NCBI GenBank assembly: GCA_009691815.1 | Contig: SIAL01000106.1 | Coordinates: forward strand, 1-9,627 | Source: Gemmataceae bacterium | Lineage (GTDB): Bacteria; Planctomycetota; Planctomycetia; Gemmatales; Gemmataceae | DNA: 9,627 nt | Direction: 5' to 3' | In this document: in pieces, positions 1 to 5,624 of the stretch | How positions within the stretch are numbered: position 1 is the first letter of the stretch | How the letters are laid out: each line of letters begins with the position of its first letter | Notes under the pieces: model-generated | Told to the model about the DNA's origin: nothing | The model's input: only the letters and a program-made list of their open reading frames with translations | Databases searched by the model: none | Made by a program: the position numbers and the translations under genes

Positions 1-1160
1 GTTTTTCGGGCTTGATTGGGGACATAATCCAGATCACATTCCGGATCGGGATTGTCTAGATTGATGGTGGGGTGGAGGACCTGTTCATGAAGGGAAAGGA
101 TGGTGGCAATAGCCTCAACACCGCCAGAAGCCCCCAAAAGGTGACCAAGCATGGACTTGGTACTGCTTATGGCAAGGGATTTTGAATGCGTGCCGAAAAC
201 GGCTTTGATCGCCTTTGTTTCCGCGATATCGCCAAGGGGGGTGCTGGTGCCGTGGGCGTTGATGTAGCCCACCTGTTCCGGATTCAATCCCGCGTCCTTC
301 AAGGCGATTCGCATGGCATTGGAGGCACCAATTCCTTCGGGGTGAGGCGCCGTAATGTGGTAGGCGTCGGCTGTGGCGCCAATTCCCAAAACCTCGGCAT
401 AAATGGTGGCGCCCCGGCTTTTGGCGTGCTCGAGTTCCTCAAGGACGAGGATGCCCGCACCTTCGCTAAGGACGAAACCGTCACGATCGCGGTCAAAAGG
501 TCGACTGGCCTTGGTAAAATCGTCATTGCGTTGAGACAGAGCCTTAGCGGAAGAGAATCCCCCCAAACCCATCGGGGTAATGCCCGCCTCGCTGCCCCCG
601 GTGATCATAACCTCGGCTCGGTTGTATTGAATGGCGCGCAGGGCATCCCCAATGGAGTGGGTTGCCGAGGCGCAGGCGGTGGAAACGCATGTATTGATAC
701 CCGTAAAACCGAGTTCAATTGACACATTTCCGGCGGCCGCGTTGGAGATCATTTTGGGAATGGTGAAAGGGCTGATCTTGCCCGGACCATCTTTAATGTA
801 ACGAGTATGCTGATCTTCGAACTCTTTTAAGCCGCCTATGCCCGACCCGACGATAACGCCGCACCGAAACGGATCTTCCTTGGCAAGGTCCAAACCGGAG
901 TGGCCAAACGCCTCTTGAGCCGCCACAACGGCAAACTGGGCGAAACGATCCAACCGCTTTAACTGTTTGGGATCCAACGATTCGCGGAGGGGAAAGGTTT
1001 TGACCTCCCCCGCAAATTGGACTTTAAACGGCGCCGGATCAAATAATTCAATCCGGCTTATTCCGCTCTTGCCTTCCAAAAGTCCCTGCCACATGGTTGC
1101 GACATCCTGTCCCAGGGAGGTGACAACACCCAGCCCTGTGACAACCACTCGACGGGTCAT
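1..1160 (-). CDS. fabF: 3-oxoacyl-ACP synthase II (FabF), 3' end cut by window edge
   Basis: FabF is a cytosolic thiolase-fold condensing enzyme. It extends acyl-ACP with malonyl-ACP, releasing CO2, in type II fatty acid synthesis. The frame opens at an ATG at 1160 (MTRRVVVTGLGVV, the usual KAS II start) and stays open to base 1, giving 386 residues. About 27 C-terminal residues, including the GFGG loop, lie outside. The full triad is visible: Cys163 in STACASAT, His303 in NAHGTSTPLGD and His340 in LGHLLGASG, with Lys335 just before it. These fall at the same numbers as in E. coli FabF. The last visible residues (NLDNPDPECDLDYVPNQARK) also follow the family. The ATG overlaps the acpP stop codon (ATGA), so translation is probably coupled. 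It appears intact apart from the window cut. Confidence 0.97.
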   Translation of the reverse strand, partial: MTRRVVVTGLGVVTSLGQDVATMWQGLLEGKSGISRIELFDPAPFKVQFAGEVKTFPLRESLDPKQLKRLDRFAQFAVVAAQEAFGHSGLDLAKEDPFRCGVIVGSGIGGLKEFEDQHTRYIKDGPGKISPFTIPKMISNAAAGNVSIELGFTGINTCVSTACASATHSIGDALRAIQYNRAEVMITGGSEAGITPMGLGGFSSAKALSQRNDDFTKASRPFDRDRDGFVLSEGAGILVLEELEHAKSRGATIYAEVLGIGATADAYHITAPHPEGIGASNAMRIALKDAGLNPEQVGYINAHGTSTPLGDIAETKAIKAVFGTHSKSLAISSTKSMLGHLLGASGGVEAIATILSLHEQVLHPTINLDNPDPECDLDYVPNQARK

Positions 1161-1402
1161 TTCTTCGCAAGCTCCTTTTCGATGAAATCAATCGCCTCGC
1201 CAACCGACTTGATTTTTTCCGCCTGATCCTCGGGAATGGAGATTTCAAACTCCTCTTCGAGTTCCATAACGAGTTCAACAATGTCCAAAGAATCGGCGCC
1301 TAATTGATCGAATGCGGTGGTTCGGGCAACTTGGTCAATATTGACTCCAAGGCTGTCCACAACAATCTTGACAACTCGTTCTTCTATTGAAGCGTTAACC
1401 AC
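1157..1402 (-). CDS. acpP: Acyl carrier protein (AcpP), GTG start
   Basis: AcpP is the small acidic four-helix carrier that holds fatty acyl intermediates on a 4'-phosphopantetheine arm. The attachment serine is Ser38 in the DSLDIVEL motif (81-residue numbering). Family features include the N-terminal ERVVKIVVDSLGV and the acidic helix after the DSL motif (ELVMELEEEFEISIP). I chose the GTG at 1402 because an AGGAGG sequence lies 8 nt upstream and because it gives 81 residues, close to the usual 77-80. The alternative ATG at 1441 would give 94 residues, with an extra 13-residue leader that does not look like ACP and no ribosome site. The stop overlaps the fabF start by ATGA. Upstream is a 248-nt non-coding leader rather than fabG, which suggests separate transcriptional control of this normally very abundant protein. 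Confidence 0.95.
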   Translation of the reverse strand: MVNASIEERVVKIVVDSLGVNIDQVARTTAFDQLGADSLDIVELVMELEEEFEISIPEDQAEKIKSVGEAIDFIEKELAKK

Positions 1403-1410
1403 TGCTATGC

Positions 1411-1416
1411 CCTCCT
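1411..1416 (-). promoter_or_regulatory. Ribosome binding site deciding the acpP GTG start
   Basis: The minus strand reads AGGAGG here, followed by 8 nt and then GTG. This is the strongest Shine-Dalgarno match I noticed in the window. It would lie inside the coding region if the longer ATG start at 1441 were used, which favours the GTG. Confidence 0.75.
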
Positions 1417-1460
1417 GGGTCGGGCTCTTTAACTCACCCATGCCACGGAACCATCTAGTC

Positions 1461-1492
1461 CCGTTGGAATGGATTTATCATATTTCCACCGG
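1461..1492 (-). repeat. Imperfect 9-bp dyad around the proposed acpP -10 element
   Basis: Plus-strand CCGTTGGAA (1461-1469) and TTCCACCGG (1484-1492) form an inverted repeat with one mismatch in nine pairs and a 14-bp centre. The centre contains the proposed -10 hexamer. The same 9-mer CCGTTGGAA recurs exactly at 1531-1539, in direct orientation and 70 bp from the first copy. This layout resembles an operator set. The alternative is an RNA stem in the acpP leader, or chance. Confidence 0.45.
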
Positions 1493-1501
1493 TTACGGCA
1501 A
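1474..1501 (-). promoter_or_regulatory. Possible sigma-70-type promoter for acpP-fabF
   Basis: On the minus strand, TTGCCG (1496-1501) and GATAAA (1474-1479) are separated by 16 nt. Each matches four of six consensus bases. Transcription would begin near 1467, leaving a leader of about 65 nt before the GTG. The proposal fits the long gap and the need for high ACP expression, but the match is only moderate and planctomycete promoters are poorly conserved. Confidence 0.3.
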
Positions 1502-1530
1502 GGTGACTTCCATGCACCTAATCTTTTTTA

Positions 1531-1539
1531 CCGTTGGAA
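1531..1539 (+). repeat. Third copy of the CCGTTGGAA motif upstream of acpP
   Basis: This is an exact copy of the left arm of the dyad at 1461-1492, placed about 30 bp upstream of the proposed -35 hexamer. Its regulator, if any, is unknown. It does not resemble the FapR operator consensus as I remember it. Confidence 0.4.
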
Positions 1540-1596
1540 CTTAGAGCTCGAACCGAACAACTTGATGATAAATAGGATATAGGGAATTGGCATCTT

Positions 1597-1633
1597 GGAA
1601 AGGTCTGGTCCCCATAAAACCCCAGCCCTTTCC
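1597..1633 (-). other. Hairpin just downstream of fabD
   Basis: The arms GGAAAGG and CCTTTCC (7 bp), one mismatch, then CTGG and CCAG (4 bp) enclose a 13-nt loop. It begins 18 nt after the fabD stop on the minus strand. No U-run follows in that direction, so it is not a classical intrinsic terminator. It could slow or partly stop transcription between fabD and acpP, or protect the 3' end of the rpmF-plsX-fabD message. Confidence 0.4.
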
Positions 1634-1650
1634 ATTATTGATTTAGTTGG

Positions 1651-2556
1651 CTACCCCGCAATATTCACACAGGGCAACTTTCGATCAATTCTCTTGAGAA
1701 GACCCGCTAAAATCCGCCCCGGGCCGACTTCGTAAAACTTGTCTACTCCCAAGGCGATCATTTGGCGAATGCAGGCTTCCCAGCGAACCGGTTCCACCAC
1801 CTGTTTGGCCAATAATTCTGAAATGGATTCCGGGGTACTATGGGGCACACCCGTGACATTGGAAAAAACAGGGATGCGGGGAGCAACAAACCCGACCTTT
1901 TTTAGGGCGTCACTTAAGGGGCTCATGGCGGGATCCATTACCGAGGTATGAAAGGCACCCGCCACGGAAAGGCGAATCGTTTTGCCCCCCGCCGCTTGGG
2001 CGAGCCTTTCTACTTCTTGGACGGCGGGAATAACCCCGCTTATCACAAGGTTTCCAGGACATAGGTAATTGGCAATTCGGACCAATCCTTTGGATTGAGC
2101 TTGGCGGACCAACTCCTCAAGAGTGGATTCGTCAAGGAGTAGGATACTGGCCATGGTGGAAGGGATTTTCTCGGAAGCCATTTGCATGACCGTGCCCCGA
2201 AGGTGAACCAACTTAAGGCCCGTCTCGAAATCGATCGCCCCCGCAAAGGCCAAGGCTGAGTATTCGCCAAGGCTAAGGCCAGCGGTCATGGCGCAAGCGG
2301 CCAAGGCCTCGGGTTCCGTTTGTTCCAAATCGTGAAGGGCGGCAAAGCTGGCAACAAAAAGGGCGGGTTGGCTGATGTCGGTGGCGTTGATCCGTTCGGC
2401 CGGGCCGTTTTTGCAAATTTCCAACAAATTGAATCCAAGAATCTGGGCGGCCTTATCGTATAGGGATTGAACCGAGGCGTATTTTTCTGCCAAGGCCACA
2501 CCCATACCCACATACTGTGCCCCTTGACCGGGGAAGAGAATCGCTGTCTGGGACAT
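1651..2556 (-). CDS. fabD: Malonyl-CoA:ACP transacylase (FabD)
   Basis: FabD transfers malonyl from CoA to the ACP arm, supplying the two-carbon donor for every elongation cycle in the cytosol. At 301 residues it is close to the family's usual 300-315. Visible features are the N-terminal FPGQGAQ (Gln11 of the oxyanion hole), the nucleophile Ser95 in GLSLGEYSAL, Arg120 in VHLRGTVMQ (the malonyl carboxylate anchor), and catalytic His203 in GAFHTSVM. A conserved NYLCPGNLVISG segment lies at 163-174, and the NVTG and EVGPG motifs are near the C-terminus. The residue before the nucleophile is Leu where E. coli has His; I recall this GLSLG variant in other bacteria. It lies 25 nt after plsX, and a 248-nt gap separates it from acpP. 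The ribosome site (AGGT, 7 nt before ATG) is weak. Confidence 0.97.
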   Translation of the reverse strand: MSQTAILFPGQGAQYVGMGVALAEKYASVQSLYDKAAQILGFNLLEICKNGPAERINATDISQPALFVASFAALHDLEQTEPEALAACAMTAGLSLGEYSALAFAGAIDFETGLKLVHLRGTVMQMASEKIPSTMASILLLDESTLEELVRQAQSKGLVRIANYLCPGNLVISGVIPAVQEVERLAQAAGGKTIRLSVAGAFHTSVMDPAMSPLSDALKKVGFVAPRIPVFSNVTGVPHSTPESISELLAKQVVEPVRWEACIRQMIALGVDKFYEVGPGRILAGLLKRIDRKLPCVNIAG

Positions 2557-2581
2557 TGTGAAACCTGTTAAAGAAGAGTAA

Positions 2582-3598
2582 TCAAGTTGAGGCCAAGCTG
2601 AGATGTTGTTGTTGGCTTTCCAGTTCTTTGGTGATCAATTGATTGAGCCCGGCTCTGGCATGGCGAGCGGCAACCGCCAAGGCGTTTCTGATCGCCCTAT
2701 CATCCGAGCTGCCGTGGCACACGATGCAAATGCCATCAATGCCCAAAAGCGGCGCTCCGCCAAACTCGCTGTAGTGGTATTTCTGGGCCAAATTGGTCAG
2801 GGTGTTGATGGCTTTATCCCGCTCGACCGTAAGGCTTTCACTAATTTCTCGGGCAACCACTTTCAGGATGAATTCCGTGATGCCTTCACAGACTTTAAGG
2901 ATCACATTTCCGGAGAACCCGTCGCAAATGACGACATCGACCGTGCCCCTGTGGATGTCTCGGCCTTCCACATTTCCCTTGTAGGATCCTTTAATGGGGG
3001 ATTTGTTGAAAAGCTCGGCGGTTAGGCGATGTAGCTCGGGGCCCTTGCCGTCTTCCGAGCCGACATTGATCAGCCCGATGGTGGGGGTATCTTTTTTGAG
3101 AATATGGCGCGCGTAAATCAGCCCCATCACGCCGTATTGGTACAGGTGGGAGGCTTTGGGATAGATGTTGGCCCCCACATCGAGAATCAGGCACGGCCCG
3201 CGCATGGTGGGCATAATGGTGGCAATGGCCGGACGCTCGACTCCGGGGAGGAAACGGCGCGACATCAAGCCACCGGCAACCATGGCCCCGGTATTTCCCG
3301 CACTTACGATGCCGTCCACACGAGCTTGGGCCAACAGCTGCCAGCATCGGCTTATAGAATTGTCCGGCTTTCGACGCAAACCAACGGTGGCACTCTCCTC
3401 CATCCCGATCGCTTGGGAGCAGTGAAACACGCCAAGGCGGTCACTGCGGCCAAATTGATCAAGAAGTGGCTGGATTTGGGCTTCATCACCCACCAATGTC
3501 ACACGGAGGTCACCATCTTGGGAAATGGCTTGTACAGCTCCGGCAACGATGGGGCCCGGGGAGTAGTCGCCCCCCATCGCGTCAAGCGCGATATGCAT
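2582..3598 (-). CDS. plsX: Phosphate acyltransferase (PlsX)
   Basis: PlsX is a peripheral membrane enzyme that converts acyl-ACP and inorganic phosphate to acyl-phosphate, the donor for PlsY in phosphatidic acid synthesis. Its 338 residues match the usual 330-345. Signature segments appear in order: ALDAMGGDYSPGPIV at the N-terminus, SAGNTGA (99-105), LDVGAN (139-144), NVGSEDGKG (178-186), NVEGRDI (209-215), VVICDGFSGNVILK (222-235), and YSEFGGAPLLGIDGICIV with CHGSS (276-298). The ATG at 3598 has GGAG 9 nt upstream, inside the end of rpmF. The gap to rpmF is only 3 nt, so the two are cotranscribed. The rpmF-plsX pairing is a common bacterial arrangement; fabH, which often follows plsX, is absent here. 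Confidence 0.97.
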   Translation of the reverse strand: MHIALDAMGGDYSPGPIVAGAVQAISQDGDLRVTLVGDEAQIQPLLDQFGRSDRLGVFHCSQAIGMEESATVGLRRKPDNSISRCWQLLAQARVDGIVSAGNTGAMVAGGLMSRRFLPGVERPAIATIMPTMRGPCLILDVGANIYPKASHLYQYGVMGLIYARHILKKDTPTIGLINVGSEDGKGPELHRLTAELFNKSPIKGSYKGNVEGRDIHRGTVDVVICDGFSGNVILKVCEGITEFILKVVAREISESLTVERDKAINTLTNLAQKYHYSEFGGAPLLGIDGICIVCHGSSDDRAIRNALAVAARHARAGLNQLITKELESQQQHLSLAST

Positions 3599-3601
3599 GG
3601 A

Positions 3602-3787
3602 TCACTTCTCCGACCCTAGCCGGAGGATATCCTTCCCCTGGTAATGTCCACAATTGCCGCAAATTTTGTGTGCCAAAACGGGCTGATCACAATTCTTGCA
3701 ATATTGAATCGCCAGGGGTTTTACTGCTTGGTGGGAACGCCTCATGCCTCGTCGGGATGAGGAAATTCGTCTTTTTGGTACGGCCAT
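3602..3787 (-). CDS. rpmF: 50S ribosomal protein L32 (zinc-ribbon form)
   Basis: bL32 is a small basic component of the large ribosomal subunit. The 61-residue product opens with MAVPKRRISSSRRGMRRSHQ, the typical L32 start. It carries a complete four-cysteine zinc ribbon: Cys30-x2-Cys33 and Cys43-x2-Cys46, followed by HYQGKDIL. It is therefore the zinc-binding (C+) form rather than the zinc-independent paralogue some bacteria induce under zinc limitation. It is the first gene of the lipid cluster and sits 3 nt upstream of plsX. The DUF177/YceD gene often found upstream of rpmF is missing; a HIT gene lies divergently instead. Confidence 0.96.
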   Translation of the reverse strand: MAVPKRRISSSRRGMRRSHQAVKPLAIQYCKNCDQPVLAHKICGNCGHYQGKDILRLGSEK

Positions 3788-3832
3788 GGCTCTAACCTAT
3801 CGTCCGTTTGTTCTGACTTCGGATAAAAACAT

Positions 3833-3861
3833 AGCATAAGACTTGCGCCGCCAAATGGCCA
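3833..3861 (-). promoter_or_regulatory. Possible promoter for the rpmF-plsX-fabD unit
   Basis: On the minus strand, TGGCCA (3856-3861) and TATGCT (3833-3838) are separated by 17 nt. Each matches four of six sigma-70 consensus bases. The start would be near 3826, with a leader of about 39 nt before the rpmF ATG. The region 3788-3922 lies between divergent genes and must contain promoters, but the exact boxes are uncertain. Confidence 0.3.
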
Positions 3862-3922
3862 GTCTGCCTTTTGCACTTGGGTCAGGATCACCCGAATTTC
3901 AAACGATTGGGACCAATTTTCC

Positions 3923-4450
3923 ATGGAACGGCTTTGGGCACCTTGGAGACTTTCCTACTTGACCGGGTCCACCCCTGCCGAAAGGGACCGGAGCTGTTTT
4001 CTCTGTTTGGCGGCCAAAAGGAACGATCCCCAGTCGTTTTCACCTCAAAACCTGATTGTTGCCGCCTCCAATGATACTTTTGTTATACTGAACAGATTTC
4101 CTTATAGCAGCGGCCACCTCTTGGTATCGCCCAAACGCCATATTGCCTCCCTAGAGGATCTCACCCCGACCGAATCACTCGCACTAATGACCCACATCCA
4201 AAGCGGCACACGGGCCCTTCGTTTGGCTTTCCAACCGGATGGATTCAATGTGGGAATTAACCTTGGACAAATCGCCGGAGCCGGCGTTCCCGGGCACCTT
4301 CATGTCCATATTGTGCCTCGATGGAATGGGGACCACAACTTTATGCCGGTTACCGGGGGAACTAGGGTTATGCCTTTGCTTCTAGAAGACGCTTGGAGCA
4401 AGATTCATGCGTCTTTTACGGCGAATGCGGCCCCCCCGGACCTTGTTTAA
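3923..4450 (+). CDS. HIT-family nucleotide hydrolase/phosphorylase
   Basis: This is a histidine-triad protein of 175 residues. Members act on nucleoside phosphoramidates or dinucleoside polyphosphates such as Ap4A through a nucleotidyl-histidine intermediate. The triad is His125-Leu-His127-Val-His129 in PGHLHVHIVPRWNGD, so His127 would be the nucleophile. The N-terminus MERLWAPWR and a Cys25-x2-Cys28 pair (probable metal site) are typical of the Ap4A phosphorylase-like branch, which includes mycobacterial Rv2613c. NRFPYSSGHLLVSPKRH at 57-73 also fits. The ATG at 3923 is chosen because it gives this conserved start, although no clear Shine-Dalgarno precedes it. It is divergent from rpmF and 34 nt upstream of the dNTPase gene. 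The exact substrate cannot be read from the sequence. Confidence 0.9.
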   Translation: MERLWAPWRLSYLTGSTPAERDRSCFLCLAAKRNDPQSFSPQNLIVAASNDTFVILNRFPYSSGHLLVSPKRHIASLEDLTPTESLALMTHIQSGTRALRLAFQPDGFNVGINLGQIAGAGVPGHLHVHIVPRWNGDHNFMPVTGGTRVMPLLLEDAWSKIHASFTANAAPPDLV

Positions 4451-4472
4451 CCGAGCTTTTTGTTTCACCCCT

Positions 4473-4476
4473 GAGG
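4473..4476 (+). promoter_or_regulatory. Ribosome binding site deciding the dNTPase start
   Basis: GAGG is followed by 8 nt and the ATG at 4485. It supports this start over the longer in-frame ATG at 4407, which would overlap the HIT gene by 44 nt and add 26 residues unlike the family. Confidence 0.55.
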
Positions 4477-4484
4477 ATTTCTCC

Positions 4485-5597
4485 ATGTCCTTGGCCCCCT
4501 ATGCCCTTCCCGATTCGCTTTGCCTTGGCCGGGAACATCCTGAACCCCACCATGCCTATCGCGGCCCCTTTCAAAGGGATCGCGACCGAATCATCCACTC
4601 TACCGCTTTTCGCCGCTTAATGAACAAAACACAAGTGCTTGTGGCCCAAACCAACGATCATCACCGAACCCGTTTGACCCACACCCTAGAGGTGGCGCAA
4701 ATCGGTCGAACGCTAGCCCGGGCCATGAACCTCAACGAGGATTTGACCGAGGCGATTGCCCTTTCGCATGATTTGGGCCATCCCCCCTTCGGTCACGCTG
4801 GGGAAATGGAACTGGCCGAGTGTATGCAAAACCATGGGGGATATGAACATAACAGTCATGCGCTAAGGGTGGTGGAGGTGCTGGAAAATCGGTATCCCGG
4901 CTTTCCCGGACTCAACCTGACCTGGGAAGTTCGCGAGGCGATGGCGCATCACAGCAAAGCCCCCAACGAGGACATACGGCGTTTTTTAAGGGCTGGAAGC
5001 CCGTTTTTAGAGGCACAGTTGGCGGATGCGGTCGATTCCCTTGCCTACGATGCCCACGATGTGGACGATGCCCTAGACCTTGGCCTGATTCAACCGGGCG
5101 ATGTGGAGGCCATACCCCTTTGTGCTTTGGTTCTGGAAAAAGCCCGTGAGCGCTTTGGGGTTATTCCCCCCGAAGCCTATAGTTCGACGCTGGTTCGGGC
5201 ACTGGTGGACATTCAGGTTGAGGACCTATTGGCCCAAACCCGGGACAACCTAAAACAGGCGAAAATCGAGTCTATTCTCGATGTTCGGGCCTTTCCTGGG
5301 CTTTTGGTAGGGCCAGGTCAAAGAATCGAAGCATTGAAATCCGACCTCGAAACCTTCCTCAAGGAGCGGGTTTACCAACATCCCAAAGTTTTGCGCATGA
5401 CTTATAAAGGCAGAAGAATCCTTCGCAAGCTTTTTGACGAATTTGTCCGCATACCCAAGCTCCTACCCGAAAGAAATCAACAACAAATCCCGACATGGGG
5501 ATTACATCGTGTTATTTCCGATTATTTGGCCGGAATGACCGATCGGTTTGCCCAAACCGAATACCTTCAACTTTTCGAACCCTTTCATTCGGTGTAG
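4485..5597 (+). CDS. Deoxyguanosinetriphosphate triphosphohydrolase-like protein (HD domain)
   Basis: This is an HD-superfamily enzyme of the dGTPase-like group, which cleaves dNTPs to deoxynucleoside and triphosphate and so adjusts the dNTP pool. The 370-residue product begins MSLAPYALPDS. It carries the family opening YRGPFQRDRDRIIHSTAFRR at 25-44, then KTQVLVAQTNDHHRTRLTH. Metal ligands are readable: His66 in RLTHTLEVAQIGR, His95-Asp96 in LSHDLGHPPFGHAGE, and Asp184 in AVDSLAYDAHDVDDAL. The C-terminal helical part with YQHPKVLRM and a terminal GMTDRFA motif is usual. The length suits the short type (HAMAP dGTPase-like) rather than E. coli Dgt (about 505). Its nucleotide preference is unknown. 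It follows the HIT gene by 34 nt and precedes the PIN-TRAM gene by 27 nt, probably in one transcript. Confidence 0.93.
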   Translation: MSLAPYALPDSLCLGREHPEPHHAYRGPFQRDRDRIIHSTAFRRLMNKTQVLVAQTNDHHRTRLTHTLEVAQIGRTLARAMNLNEDLTEAIALSHDLGHPPFGHAGEMELAECMQNHGGYEHNSHALRVVEVLENRYPGFPGLNLTWEVREAMAHHSKAPNEDIRRFLRAGSPFLEAQLADAVDSLAYDAHDVDDALDLGLIQPGDVEAIPLCALVLEKARERFGVIPPEAYSSTLVRALVDIQVEDLLAQTRDNLKQAKIESILDVRAFPGLLVGPGQRIEALKSDLETFLKERVYQHPKVLRMTYKGRRILRKLFDEFVRIPKLLPERNQQQIPTWGLHRVISDYLAGMTDRFAQTEYLQLFEPFHSV

Positions 5598-5624
5598 ACT
5601 GATGGGTAAGGGTTCCGTCCCCAA

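Noticed and set aside
186..722. 178-residue plus-strand frame
   Set aside because: It lies wholly antisense within fabF, whose catalytic residues and frame are unmistakable. The translation is a shadow with no family resemblance.
1529..1594. 21-codon hydrophobic minus-strand frame (starts MPIPYILFIIK) in the acpP leader
   Set aside because: It has no ribosome site and is short enough to be chance. A leader peptide cannot be supported without conservation data.
1403..1650. Decayed fabG in the fabD-acpP gap
   Set aside because: I looked on the minus strand for ketoreductase motifs (TGxxxGIG, YxxxK) and saw none. The gap is also far too short for the gene.
3104..3619. 171-residue plus-strand frame opposite plsX
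   Set aside because: It is antisense to conserved PlsX motifs and runs into the end of rpmF; there is no recognisable domain or ribosome site.
3742..3924. 60-residue minus-strand frame upstream of rpmF
   Set aside because: It overlaps the rpmF N-terminus in another frame and ends inside it, crosses the divergent promoter region, and resembles neither DUF177/YceD nor another family.
4407..4484. Longer dNTPase start at 4407
   Set aside because: It would overlap the HIT gene and add 26 basic residues unlike the family. The ATG at 4485 has GAGG 8 nt upstream.
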